From a virus: a stretch of 28,242 bases of DNA. The DNA lies in IMG/VR virus record IMGVR_UViG_3300017613_000693, positions 1 to 28,242 of that record; one strand, written 5' to 3'. The notes beneath the pieces were generated by a model, which had not been told where the DNA came from, ran no database searches, and saw only the letters and a list, made by a program, of their open reading frames with translations. A program made the translations under genes and the position numbers. Positions 1-8,343 of this stretch are shown here, piece by piece. Position 1 is the stretch's first letter. The number at the start of each line of letters is the position of its first letter.

Positions 1-988
1 CTCCTACATAAATTCTGCAATCCGTTCCCGTGATAGCTACTAACCTCCCACGGACAGGATCAACACCTATAGCCTGTAACCGATCTTGCTCAGGACCGCT
101 CCCGGTCAAATCCACTTCCTCCACCCACGTATCTCCTGAGTCAAAACTTCTCCAGACTTTACAATGATCAGGCGAGTAAGTACCCGCGACGATGCTCCCA
201 AACATAGGCTCATAGGCTACGTTCATTACATCTCCAACTCCATCTGGCTCGAAATCTTTTGTCATCACCCAGTTATCTCCGCCGTCTTCACTCACCCAAA
301 TGTGAGCATCACTGGCAGTCCCTACGATTATACGTCCACTAACTGGGTCATAACAAGCGGCCTTGACATAAGGAGAAGACGCATGTAAAGTCGATATGGT
401 TGACTTAAGGGTCCATGTATCCCCGCCATCGTCACTACTCCAACATTCACTTGGAGCGTGACCTGGAAATGCTAACATAAGATTCGCTACCGGATCGTGA
501 ATCACAGCATACAAACTCGTATTTCCATTTTCTAAATTGAAATCTTTCTTGAAAGTCCAGGTATCTCCCCCGTCAGCACTCACCCATATTTGGGCATTGG
601 GATTTGACCCTGCCAGTATTCGAGAATGATCGGGATCGAAACCAAGCGAGTATAACCAAAACTGCGCAGGTACTTCATCGGACAGATCTTTCTTGAGCGT
701 CCAAGTAGCCCCGGCATCGTCACTCATCCAGAGCTGGCCGTCCGTTGCCGCGCCGACAACGATGGTATCATTGTCTGGATCATAAACTCCACAGTTAACT
801 ACTTGCTGCGCCGGAGACTCAAGATCAAGATCTTTCTTTAAGGTCCATGTCTCTCCACCATCAGCACTCAACCAAATCTGAGCATCATTCGCGGTCCCTA
901 TTATCATATTTGAAGTATCAGGATCGAACACTGCAAACCGAGCGTCATCTTGTCCTTTTACTTCAAGAGACAAGTCTTTCTTTAAGGT
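1..988 (-). repeat. Tandem 144-bp coding repeat (48-residue Asp-box units)
   Basis: Inside the gene starting at 1114, segments such as TWTLKKDL and the Asp-box motifs S-A/D/E-D-G-G-D/E-T-W recur every 144 nucleotides with no length drift over six copies. The copies differ at many synonymous and replacement positions, so the duplication is old and kept in register by selection. The array probably continues past the left edge. Confidence 0.85.
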
Positions 989-1114
989 CCAATCAAAAGA
1001 ATGAACCGGATACGAAACTTTCGTCGAATCCTGGTCTTCAGTCAAAGCGGAGCCAGATCTCGCCTTACTCTTGCCTATTCTTCCTGTAATTCTTCCCATA
1101 TTCCCGATTGCCAT
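1..1114 (-). CDS. Asp-box (BNR) repeat virion/tail protein, 3' end outside window
   Basis: At least 371 residues are visible and the frame is still open at the left edge. The start is an ATG just after GGAG, directly downstream of the tail-tip gene. Residues 1-36 are a small basic N-terminal module (MAIGNMGRITGRIGKSK..., ending in TKVSYP) that is clearly related to the 59-aa protein at 8344-8523. From about residue 40 on there are six Asp-box motifs of the form S-x-D-x-G-x-T-W at residues 83, 131, 179, 227, 275 and 323, exactly 48 residues apart. Each repeat also carries a DP....IIVGTA-like strand. Such repeats normally build a beta-propeller of the sialidase/YCF48/VPS10 kind. No catalytic sialidase arginines (FRIP) are seen, so a binding role is more likely than hydrolysis. 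Its place after the tail genes suggests a receptor-binding or tail-tip protein. The repeat class is firm; the role is inferred. Confidence 0.85.
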   Translation of the reverse strand, partial: MAIGNMGRITGRIGKSKARSGSALTEDQDSTKVSYPVHSFDWTLKKDLSLEVKGQDDARFAVFDPDTSNMIIGTANDAQIWLSADGGETWTLKKDLDLESPAQQVVNCGVYDPDNDTIVVGAATDGQLWMSDDAGATWTLKKDLSDEVPAQFWLYSLGFDPDHSRILAGSNPNAQIWVSADGGDTWTFKKDFNLENGNTSLYAVIHDPVANLMLAFPGHAPSECWSSDDGGDTWTLKSTISTLHASSPYVKAACYDPVSGRIIVGTASDAHIWVSEDGGDNWVMTKDFEPDGVGDVMNVAYEPMFGSIVAGTYSPDHCKVWRSFDSGDTWVEEVDLTGSGPEQDRLQAIGVDPVRGRLVAITGTDCRIYVG

Positions 1115-1124
1115 GGCTATCTCC

Positions 1125-2333
1125 TTACGTGGTCGTTGTTGTCATGTTCTCATCCATCAAGCTTTGCATCCGCACCCTGGTAGTGACAACATGCGGTCTG
1201 TGGTATGTCATCTCCATCTCATCAACTTCAAACCGAGAGGGCAGAAGGAAACTCGCCAGGGTTAAGTGTGCCTGACTCGCTGGTACGGTGTGCCCTACGG
1301 CAGAACTCAGGTTTAATTGAGTCGCCGACGGCCAGCCAATCACTTTTCGATATAACTTCGTACCGTCCGGCAACATTAGGAATAAGTACTTTCCAATAAT
1401 ATGACTTATTGCCCAAGATGCGCTATAGTCAATATCTTCGATAGTCAGGAAGTCATCGGCAGGTGCGATAGCTCCCGTTATCTCAATATCTCGCTGCCAA
1501 GACGGGCACCAAAATTGCCGCCACTTGCCCCTGCAATCGTGAAAGAAACCTCGTATCTCTGCGCATTCATCGATACCTGCCCAGAGATACCCGAGATCCA
1601 GTTGCAACTCACTTTCCTGCTCCCTGGTATACCGGATCTGGACTCCGAAATTTCGCAGGTATTCTGATGCTCTCGCAATACTTAATCTCACATTACCTGC
1701 CCAGTTTGGCTCGGTATCAAGTACTGAGTAACCTTGATATTCAGGAAAAGTATGACTCCCAAGCCCATGCGTTATATCGTCATCCCAGGCCTCTTTGAAT
1801 ACAAGGGATGCACCACCATAAGCACTCGTCCTCTTTTGCAACGGAATGTTTTGCTCTACGGTCCCATGGATCATAGGGTAAACTGTACTCCCAATCGGCC
1901 ACGTGTTTGAAAGTCCAACCGAGAAGTTTAATCTCGTGGAAGTCATACTTGAGATCTCACGGATATCATAAGTGTCACGATCTGCGTACACAACGCAGTT
2001 CGCTCCCACTTCAAAGTCCATTTGATCTACCCCCGTCAGATCCACGTAAAACTGTGAGGCCGGTGCCTGTGCCGTCAATACTCCTTGCTGCCCCCAGATA
2101 GGAACTCCAAAGACCTGGCCTTGATAGTTTCTCATAGTGCGCATGAAATATGCATAATCCGCTTGACTCATAAAGGCCACGTTATACTTCACCGTTTTCC
2201 GAGGCCACCCGAGTAAAGCAGCTCTTTGCTCGAACCCGTATATCGTCCGCAGGATATTGGTATCGAACATATAACTCAGCATAAATCTGCTGTTCCAATC
2301 ACAATCAAGTAGCATGCTTACATCTATACTCAC
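1125..2333 (-). CDS. Tail-tip / baseplate-type virion protein with C-terminal poly-Thr
   Basis: 402 residues. A GTG start overlaps the tape-measure stop (GTGA), so the two are translationally coupled; ATG at 2315 is an alternative start. The N-terminal half contains FMRTMRNYQGQVFGVPIWG, a pattern I associate with phage tail proteins in which a short loop length is followed by an 'F.vP.w' segment. The protein is rich in aromatic residues and short beta-strands. The repeated halves (tested by eye only) look alike: VYPMIHGTVEQ...RTSAYGG in the first, LYRKVIGWPS...QAHLTLAS in the second. Position right after the tape measure is where distal-tail and tip proteins lie in siphophages. It ends in MTTTTT, one of five threonine tails in the window. 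No enzymatic motif was seen. Confidence 0.7.
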   Translation of the reverse strand: MSIDVSMLLDCDWNSRFMLSYMFDTNILRTIYGFEQRAALLGWPRKTVKYNVAFMSQADYAYFMRTMRNYQGQVFGVPIWGQQGVLTAQAPASQFYVDLTGVDQMDFEVGANCVVYADRDTYDIREISSMTSTRLNFSVGLSNTWPIGSTVYPMIHGTVEQNIPLQKRTSAYGGASLVFKEAWDDDITHGLGSHTFPEYQGYSVLDTEPNWAGNVRLSIARASEYLRNFGVQIRYTREQESELQLDLGYLWAGIDECAEIRGFFHDCRGKWRQFWCPSWQRDIEITGAIAPADDFLTIEDIDYSASWAISHIIGKYLFLMLPDGTKLYRKVIGWPSATQLNLSSAVGHTVPASQAHLTLASFLLPSRFEVDEMEMTYHRPHVVTTRVRMQSLMDENMTTTTT

Positions 2334-5300
2334 CGGAGCACCCTTGATACCTTATCTCTATTCTTACTGATTACATTCAATACTACATCTTCGCCGTCTG
2401 GAGTTCCAAGCGCCCCCAACATCTCGCGTTGGTCCACGAAGTTCATAATCTTGATCTCTTGCTGCTTGGACTCTTCAGTGGGAGTGGGAATTTCTCTACC
2501 TTGCGCCCCTCTTGTCCCGGCAATTTCTCCCCTGGAGGGGACTCCGCCTCCGCTTTGGAAATTCCGCTTGACAGCCGGTCTGGCGTAAGCCGGTATCCGA
2601 AATCCGGCAAACTGATCCTTCGGAATTAACTTCCGCCGAATAGCCTCCATGAAAGGTTTACCGTAATACTGCACGGCATCAACCGGCTGCATAAACTCAC
2701 CGGCAGTTCCCCAGATAGGAATGTTGTCGGCTCTCTTATGGGGAGAGTGCCCTTCAATCTCGCCACCTGTAGCTGCCGTCTGCGATCTAATTTGAGCGAC
2801 CCGAGCCAGGCCAGCCGCAATAGCTGCCGCCGCCGCGACTGCGCCCAGAACCGGACCCACATAAGGTATGCCGGACATCGCTGAGAATGCTTTTTGAGCC
2901 GCTTCATATGTGCTCATTATGGTTTGGGCAATGGCAATGCCCTTTTGGGCAATAAAAGCGGCTTTAGCAGCTTTTGATTGCTTCCCATAGAGCTGAGTCA
3001 TAACCTCAGCAATGTTATCCACTGCCCCAGACGCCGCTGAGATCCTTTGATCCAGTATCGCCTTCTCCTGGTTCGCAACCAGTTGTGCCCGTGAAATATC
3101 TTGCTGTGCCTGTGCATCTAAAAGCTCTGCCCTGCTCGCCCCGAGTTCCTCTAACCGGAGTAACTCCGCAGCGTTTCTCTGATCCAACGCCTCCAAATCC
3201 AGAGCATACTTGGTCTCCAAGTCAAACTCATCCAGTGACCGCATCTCTATCTGTCGGAGACCATCTTTCAGACTTTGCTCTCTCGCAAGCCTCTCCTGAG
3301 CGTATCTATCCTGAAGATCTAACAGGTTCTGGAGCTTAGCCGCCTCCTCCTCTTCGGCAATTTTAATTTCTAATTCTAATGCCGGAGCTTCCTGCACGTC
3401 AGCGCCAGCCAACTGCTGCCGGAGTGCCCTCAATTGCAATTCTGTCTCCCGTTCCACAATTGCTCTACGCTCGCCCATGTACTCTTCAAGATTTATCAGG
3501 CCAGCATCATATTGGCCTTCGAGTGCCGTTAACTGCCCCTGCCCCTGGAGTTGTAGGAATTGCTCTTCCAGCCCCTGAAGTTGCTCCATTCTCTGAGCCT
3601 CCTTCTGGACCTGTGACTCTTTGAGGTCATCCAGGCGCTTATCATAAACGGCATTGATCGCAGCTATTCTCTTGGCTCTTTCCTCCGTGGCCTTTGCCGC
3701 CGCTAAAGTTTTATTCTCCTCTGATTGCTCAAACCGATCCAGATCTAATTTCCTTTGAGCTGCAATCTTCTCAGCACTTTCATCCGTTGCCCCTAATTCC
3801 AGACTCCGAGTTGCCAGGGCAATTTTCTCCACCTGCTCAAGTCGTTTTCGATCAGTCTCGCTGATCTCTTTCTTCGCATCAATTTGTTTATCCGCAGAGT
3901 TCCTTACGGCATCCCCTAACTCCTTTTCCTTGGCTTTGAGTTCTTCCGTTACTCTCTTACGAATTTCACTATTGCCTTTAATCTGGGCATCCAATAAACT
4001 TAGCTTATTCGCAGCCTCCTCCGCCTGTTCACTTGTGAAGAATAGCCAAGTCTTCTTCTTTGACTCGGCAAACGCCTCAGTTCGAGCCGCTACAAGGTGT
4101 GCTCTTTGCTTTTTCAGAGAAGTTTCAAAGTCTTTAAGTTCCTCGAATGTCTGATCTGACACCGCCCCTTCAATTTTTACATCCTTGAACTCTGCAAACT
4201 TTTGCTTTAAACCACGTGCATAGGCTATTGACTTATCCATCGCTGCATTCATATCTAATATCGCTCGACGCATATCGATAAACGCATTGACCGCCTCATA
4301 AATCTTAACGATTCCCCAGGCCGCCGCTAATGCTGCCAATAGAGGGACCATAGGGGCAAGAGTAGCGGCAGTACTCACAATAGCCGCCTTGAGACCCACG
4401 AATGCTGGAATGGCTGTAGTCGTTATGAATCCAGCAAACGAGACTATCGCCGCTGCTCCCGATGCGAAGCCAGACACGATCAGTCCTAACGGAATTAGGA
4501 TAGCTCCTATACCGGCCAGTAACAAGGCAAGTACTCCGGTCGTCCCCACGATTACTTTCGATAAGGTAGGATGTTTCTCAATCCAGTTGGCTAAACTCGT
4601 AGTTAGCTTGGCTACACTAAGGGCAATGCTTTCCAGAGATTCTTGCAGGGGACCACCCAAAACGATAAGTAGACCTGACAGCGCACTCTTTAAGATGGTA
4701 AATGCTCCGACCAAGTTATCTTCCATGGTCTTACGCATTTTCTCTGCTGCCCCGGTCGCGTTGTCAATCTTATCCTGGAGATCTTTTAGCCGTTGACTTT
4801 GCTCCGTGAAAACTACACCGGCACCACCGGCAGTCCTTCTGAAAATTGCAAACGCCTCCTCTGCTCCGAGTCCTGCTTTTTCAAGATCATTAAAGATCTT
4901 TGCTAAATTCAGAGATCCATCGGCATTCTTTGATATTTCTACACCTAATTTGTCAAAGGTGTTAAGTGCTTCAGTTGATGGCTTAACTAAAGAGGCGATA
5001 ATACCTCTCAAGTTCGTACCGGCCCGAGACGCCTTGATACCATTACTCGCTAAGACACCTAATCTGGCAGCCGTCTCCTCAAATGAAACTCCAGCCGCCT
5101 TCGCGGTAGGACCAGCGTAGGAGATTGCTTCCGCTAATTGTCTAACGTCAGTATTACTGTTCGCGGCAGTCTGGGCGAGGACATCCATAATGTCTACAAG
5201 ATCCGTTGTCTCTTTTCCGAATGCAGACATTATGTTAGTGGCGATATCTGCCGCCTCTCCGAGTTCTAACTCCCCGGCAGCGGCCAGATTCAAGGTAGGT

Positions 5301-5797
5301 GTGATTGCTTCAAATACTTCGTTGGTTTCGAGACCGGCCATACCGAGAAAGCGCATACCTGATGCAGCTTCTTCCGCCGTGAACGCAGTAGTCCGGCCCA
5401 GTTCTCTCGCCTTTTTAGACAAGTCATCAAACGTCACCTCTGTTTCAGTGGTAACCGCCTCTACTCTTGCCATGGCTCTTTCAAAGGTGGCAGCCTCTTT
5501 AATAGGAAAGAATGCTCCAACTCCCAAGGCCGCCCCGGCAGCCGCAAGTCGAGTGCCGACCTGCGCCATCTTATCTCCGGCTTTTCCTGCTGCCTCCAGT
5601 TTAGCCTTAGTCTTTTCCAGCGCCCGATTCAGGCCTTCGACCGCAGAGGTTGCCTGTCTCGCTCCGGCTCCTGTTCTTTTATTGGCAGAATCGGCAGCCG
5701 TGCCTATGCCTCGTAGCCTATCACCTATTTGCTGGAGCGACCTGCCTGCGCGGTCTACCGCCGAGATAAGAAGTCTTAACTGAACGTCTGTCGCCAT
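2330..5797 (-). CDS. Tail tape measure protein (TP901 family)
   Basis: 1155 residues. The tape measure spans the tail tube and sets its length. I chose ATG 5797 (AGGA eight bases upstream) over GTG 5803, whose spacing is too short. Residues about 105-305 match the TP901-type core (FERAMARVEAVTTETEV..., LAQTAANSNTDVRQLAEA, GTNLRGIIASL). Residues about 370-490 hold several hydrophobic segments (VLALLLAGIGAILIPLGLIV). Residues about 560-930 are long charged coiled coils. The C-terminus has the usual TGGEIEGHSPHKRADNIPIW segment with a Gly/Pro-rich end. At roughly 1.5 angstrom per residue, the usual relation, the tail would be about 170 nm long. It lies between the chaperones and the tip gene, as in most siphophages. 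Confidence 0.95.
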   Translation of the reverse strand: MATDVQLRLLISAVDRAGRSLQQIGDRLRGIGTAADSANKRTGAGARQATSAVEGLNRALEKTKAKLEAAGKAGDKMAQVGTRLAAAGAALGVGAFFPIKEAATFERAMARVEAVTTETEVTFDDLSKKARELGRTTAFTAEEAASGMRFLGMAGLETNEVFEAITPTLNLAAAGELELGEAADIATNIMSAFGKETTDLVDIMDVLAQTAANSNTDVRQLAEAISYAGPTAKAAGVSFEETAARLGVLASNGIKASRAGTNLRGIIASLVKPSTEALNTFDKLGVEISKNADGSLNLAKIFNDLEKAGLGAEEAFAIFRRTAGGAGVVFTEQSQRLKDLQDKIDNATGAAEKMRKTMEDNLVGAFTILKSALSGLLIVLGGPLQESLESIALSVAKLTTSLANWIEKHPTLSKVIVGTTGVLALLLAGIGAILIPLGLIVSGFASGAAAIVSFAGFITTTAIPAFVGLKAAIVSTAATLAPMVPLLAALAAAWGIVKIYEAVNAFIDMRRAILDMNAAMDKSIAYARGLKQKFAEFKDVKIEGAVSDQTFEELKDFETSLKKQRAHLVAARTEAFAESKKKTWLFFTSEQAEEAANKLSLLDAQIKGNSEIRKRVTEELKAKEKELGDAVRNSADKQIDAKKEISETDRKRLEQVEKIALATRSLELGATDESAEKIAAQRKLDLDRFEQSEENKTLAAAKATEERAKRIAAINAVYDKRLDDLKESQVQKEAQRMEQLQGLEEQFLQLQGQGQLTALEGQYDAGLINLEEYMGERRAIVERETELQLRALRQQLAGADVQEAPALELEIKIAEEEEAAKLQNLLDLQDRYAQERLAREQSLKDGLRQIEMRSLDEFDLETKYALDLEALDQRNAAELLRLEELGASRAELLDAQAQQDISRAQLVANQEKAILDQRISAASGAVDNIAEVMTQLYGKQSKAAKAAFIAQKGIAIAQTIMSTYEAAQKAFSAMSGIPYVGPVLGAVAAAAAIAAGLARVAQIRSQTAATGGEIEGHSPHKRADNIPIWGTAGEFMQPVDAVQYYGKPFMEAIRRKLIPKDQFAGFRIPAYARPAVKRNFQSGGGVPSRGEIAGTRGAQGREIPTPTEESKQQEIKIMNFVDQREMLGALGTPDGEDVVLNVISKNRDKVSRVLR

Positions 5798-6059
5798 GCT
5801 CACCGTCCTTTTCTGTCTTTTGGTATGCCTCTTCTTGTGCCTCTATTCTCCTATCATACCGCAATGCAATTAACTGATTGAATAGGAATAATTGAGGTAC
5901 CGAATACTCTCGGACATCCCGGAACGAGTGACCTTCACTGATTAGGAGTTCTACCAGGATTGCTATGTTTTCTGCGTAGGTGGCTTCACGCCTTGGATCG
6001 GAGTCAGAACTCCCTGATTTTCGGCCATCTCGTTTACTTTTTCGACCAAGGCGGTCCAT
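5721..6059 (-). CDS. Tail assembly chaperone, -1 frameshift extension (gpT-like)
   Basis: 112 codons in the -1 frame relative to the upstream chaperone gene, overlapping it by 97 bases. The first codon of this frame, an ATG at 6059, sits inside the A-AAA-AAA slip site and has no ribosome site, so it is most likely made as a fusion: 131 residues of the upstream protein plus these 112, about 243 in all. This is the arrangement of lambda G/GT and of most long-tailed phages, where the longer form recruits the tape measure. Residues about 25-75 (ENIAILVELLISEGHSFRDV, YSVPQLFLFNQLIALRY) are the helical part typical of the second chaperone. Unusually its 3' end runs 77 bases into the tape-measure gene. 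Confidence 0.8.
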   Translation of the reverse strand: MDRLGRKSKRDGRKSGSSDSDPRREATYAENIAILVELLISEGHSFRDVREYSVPQLFLFNQLIALRYDRRIEAQEEAYQKTEKDGEHGDRRSVKTSYLGGRPRRQVAPANR

Positions 6060-6451
6060 TTTTTTACTACGTCATCCGATAGATTTTGCTCAACTATGAT
6101 CTCCATGATCTCGGGACCGTAGGACGCAGGGATCTGATCCCAGGGCACATTGATACAGAAGGGAATTAACTTGGCGAGTTCTCCGAATGCTTTCGCAGCA
6201 ATGGCAACTGGATCATAGCCAGCCATCGCATATCGCATTAAAACTCCAAAGGCATCCGAGACCTTCGGGAGATCTTTTAGGGAAAGTGGGGTGACTATTA
6301 CCACTAAATCATCTATTTCCTTGATCGGAACTTCCCGTTCAGGAAATAAAACATCCATGACTGTGTCATGTTCATCTTTTTCTACTTCGGGCGCGACTGC
6401 CGGGGCTGGATTACTCCCCGGCATCACAAACGGTTTCTTCTTTTTAACCAT
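5963..6451 (-). CDS. Tail assembly chaperone (gpG-like)
   Basis: 162 residues, ATG after GGAGG. The N-terminus is Lys- and Pro-rich (MVKKKKPFVMPGSNPAP). It is followed by a mostly helical body with LSLKDLPKVSDAFGVL and a C-terminal helix (KKWTALVEKVNEMAENQ). It lies between the tail-tube gene and the tape measure and contains the slip site near codon 131, so both this protein and the longer fusion are expected. Such proteins bind the tape measure during tail assembly and are absent from the finished virion. Assignment rests on position, size and the frameshift, not on a diagnostic motif. Confidence 0.8.
   Translation of the reverse strand: MVKKKKPFVMPGSNPAPAVAPEVEKDEHDTVMDVLFPEREVPIKEIDDLVVIVTPLSLKDLPKVSDAFGVLMRYAMAGYDPVAIAAKAFGELAKLIPFCINVPWDQIPASYGPEIMEIIVEQNLSDDVVKKWTALVEKVNEMAENQGVLTPIQGVKPPTQKT
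6059..6065 (-). promoter_or_regulatory. Programmed -1 ribosomal frameshift site A-AAA-AAA
   Basis: In the frame of the upstream chaperone the codons are GTA AAA AAA TGG, so the seven A's form a perfect X-XXY-YYZ heptamer. Slipping back one base leads straight into the 112-codon -1 frame. A small stem GACC-GCCTT-GGTC begins two bases after the heptamer. Position between two overlapping chaperone genes ahead of a tape measure is the classical context. Confidence 0.85.
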
Positions 6452-6480
6452 TAGTAGCCTCCATTCAATGTTCTATCAGT

Positions 6481-6496
6481 TTGCAATCAATTGCAA
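6481..6496. promoter_or_regulatory. 16-bp palindrome TTGCAATCAATTGCAA, copy 1
   Basis: Two 7-bp arms TTGCAAT / ATTGCAA around a CA centre. It lies between the tail-tube gene and the chaperone gene, about 30 bases upstream of the chaperone start region. I see no convincing -35/-10 pair here. One of four copies in the window; a protein-binding site is the simplest reading. Confidence 0.6.
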
Positions 6497-6525
6497 AGAT
6501 AGCATGTGTTAATGGTACTCTCTGA

Positions 6526-7083
6526 TTACGTGGTCGTAGTGGTGGTGGTTGTGGTCGTCGCATACGTCACGTCAAAGAACGGCGACGTAGGATGGTTATC
6601 CGAGTCAGCGAGACCATCTCCGGCCATAGTCAGTAAGGACCACTCGTCAGAGATTAAGTTAAAAGCTCCGCCTGGAGATAACTGCGTTCTCCAGAACTCC
6701 CATTTCTCATTTGGCCCAACAGGATTATCGGAAACGAACTTGATCGCATATTCCTTATCCAGCGCCTGGTTAGCGGCAATGACTGGCCCAGATATGGTGC
6801 CTTTAAGAAATACTTGCAAGTTATATACCGATATCTCATCGAGATCAAAGTTCAAAGTATAGCCTGTCTCCAGGACTACGACTTTATCTTTCAGTCGAGT
6901 CCCTGATCGAGAGGAGAAGTGCTCCAGTTTTTCCTCGGTGACCTCAACTTCAAATCTGGGACTGTTACCCACATCTACATACTCTCCTTCTGATGGGGGC
7001 GTGGTACCATCCCATTCACCAATCGAGACGATGCCTCTCCCCAGAGAATATAATTGAGGACTTGGGCTTGCAATTCCCGGCAT
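6526..7083 (-). CDS. Major tail (tube) protein with C-terminal (Thr)10
   Basis: 185 residues; ATG preceded by AAGGAGG. The protein is beta-rich, with a segment that suits a tail tube subunit: PRFEVEVTEEKLEHFSSRSG, then VLETGYTLNFDLDEISVYNL and FLKGTISG. It lies between the tail terminator and the chaperones, the normal place for the tube gene. The natural fold seems to end at FFDVTYA, after which there are ten threonines before the stop, in mixed codons (ACG ACC ACA ACC ACC ACC ACT ACG ACC ACG). In tube proteins a C-terminal extension often carries surface-exposed domains, so the tail is probably on the outside of the tube. The function of poly-Thr is unknown. Confidence 0.85.
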   Translation of the reverse strand: MPGIASPSPQLYSLGRGIVSIGEWDGTTPPSEGEYVDVGNSPRFEVEVTEEKLEHFSSRSGTRLKDKVVVLETGYTLNFDLDEISVYNLQVFLKGTISGPVIAANQALDKEYAIKFVSDNPVGPNEKWEFWRTQLSPGGAFNLISDEWSLLTMAGDGLADSDNHPTSPFFDVTYATTTTTTTTTT

Positions 7084-7095
7084 GGTAATACCTCC

Positions 7096-7533
7096 TTAAA
7101 TTTTCGTAGTGTCTTCAACGTAAGTTATGGTTAACGAAAGCCCGATACCGGCTACATGATCACCGGCAGGGGGACGATGCACCCTACTCGCTCCTGTTTC
7201 AATTACTTGGTGAGCTAACTTTCCTAATCCCGCAGGGGCTTCATATATCTTCTTCTTGACCTTCTCAACAAAGGCCATTAGTTCTTTCGAGGCCTTGGCG
7301 TCTGAAGATCCTTTGATAAAAGGTTCAATTACTGCTTTTACCTCGCGCTTGTAAATCGGAGCGCCTCCTCTGCCATGAACTTCGGAAACGGGATCTTCCA
7401 TCTCAAAGATACAGATGGAGGGCAAGTCGGTAACACTCGGTTCCTTTCCAGGATTCCGAGCAACGTAGTTAACTCCCTCTACCTCCGTCATCCTCTTTTC
7501 CAGTTCAGTGAAGATAAGCTCTCTATGTAGCAC
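7096..7533 (-). CDS. Tail terminator / tail completion protein
   Basis: 145 residues from GTG 7533, which has AAGGAG at eight bases; an earlier GTG at 7542 is too close to it. Contains the helix-strand layout of tail terminators: RELIFTELEKRMTEVEGVNY, then PSICIFEMEDPVSEV, then KREVKAVIEPFIKGS and a C-terminal GIGLSLTITYVED strand. Such a protein caps the tail tube at the head-proximal end and joins it to the neck. The 11-base overlap with the neck gene supports an ordered head-tail joining cluster. Confidence 0.7.
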   Translation of the reverse strand: MLHRELIFTELEKRMTEVEGVNYVARNPGKEPSVTDLPSICIFEMEDPVSEVHGRGGAPIYKREVKAVIEPFIKGSSDAKASKELMAFVEKVKKKIYEAPAGLGKLAHQVIETGASRVHRPPAGDHVAGIGLSLTITYVEDTTKI

Positions 7534-7930
7534 GGGTAACACTCCTTGCCAATTCTTCAGCGATCTTTCTTATTATGTTATCCAGCAACTCTTTATCTTC
7601 CAAGAGCGGAGCCAGTATGCCTCCAGGAGCCTGTTTCGAGTATATCTTTCCCTCTAATTCTACCGTTCGGGGACCGACACGTGGATACAGACCCTCTTCC
7701 AAATCTACAGCATACTCTTTATCGGTGCCAAAAGTAAAGCCGGTCGATGTTCTCTCAACTCCTGACCAACTTCCCTTTAGTACCCCGGTCAATACTGGAG
7801 TACGACCAATAACAAGGTTTCGCAGTGTCGTGGCCGCATCTTCAATGGCAGCCTCAGCAACTTCGGGAGCCTCTAATAGAACCTTCCGAATTTGCTCTAA
7901 ACCCTGAATACGGATATCGATGTCAAACAC
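7523..7930 (-). CDS. HK97 gp10-like neck / head-tail joining protein
   Basis: 135 residues. GTG start with GGGAGG upstream, overlapping the preceding gene by eight bases. Shows the hallmark of the HK97-gp10 family: an N-terminal helical pair (GLEQIRKVLLEAPEVAEAAI), then TPVLTGVLKGSW (the 'P..TG.L..S' signature), then a strand FTFGTDKEYAVDLEEGLYPR. The rest is a C-terminal helix. These proteins are minor components at the head-tail interface. Its neighbours, a head-closure candidate and a tail terminator, fit. Confidence 0.85.
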   Translation of the reverse strand: MFDIDIRIQGLEQIRKVLLEAPEVAEAAIEDAATTLRNLVIGRTPVLTGVLKGSWSGVERTSTGFTFGTDKEYAVDLEEGLYPRVGPRTVELEGKIYSKQAPGGILAPLLEDKELLDNIIRKIAEELARSVTRAT

Positions 7931-8312
7931 CGCTACCGCCTCCCTCTACCGTAATCGCAACGGCAAGGCCGAAAATGGGCTGGATCTGTTTTATCTTCTG
8001 AGTGTAGCCCACCTCATTCAGGATCTCATCCTTCAACGACATTCCAGTAGGAGCATCTCTAAAGTCAAACAGATACAATTGCTCTCCCACCTGGAGTTTT
8101 CCAGGAAAGATGCCAATACTCTTCGAGTTGTGACTCAGCCGCACTACGTTAACCGAAGTCTCCGAAAAGGCGGATACTTGGGAATCTTCATCGTCATCCC
8201 ATTCCTTCCCGGTCCATCTCCGGTACGTTATGACAACTCGGAGATCCTTATCCGTAGTAAGTGCTCCGATAACTCCTCGAACTGGACCTTGTATCTGTCC
8301 GAATATACCCAT
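7923..8312 (-). CDS. Head closure / stopper-like protein
   Basis: 129 residues, ATG after GGAGTAGG. Beta-rich, with a strand RVVITYRRWTGKEWDDDED and FPGKLQVGEQLYLFDFRDAP, ending in a Gly-rich stretch (VEGGGSGV). It lies between the adaptor and the neck protein, where the stopper or head-closure protein (gp16 of SPP1, gpFII of lambda) is usually found. No motif on its own identifies it, so the call depends on gene order. Confidence 0.5.
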   Translation of the reverse strand: MGIFGQIQGPVRGVIGALTTDKDLRVVITYRRWTGKEWDDDEDSQVSAFSETSVNVVRLSHNSKSIGIFPGKLQVGEQLYLFDFRDAPTGMSLKDEILNEVGYTQKIKQIQPIFGLAVAITVEGGGSGV

Positions 8313-8343
8313 TTTATACCTACTCCATACCCACTAACAACTT

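Noticed and set aside
2330-7083. Contractile (myovirus) tail
   Set aside because: Only one tail-tube-type gene lies between terminator and chaperones; no sheath gene is present.
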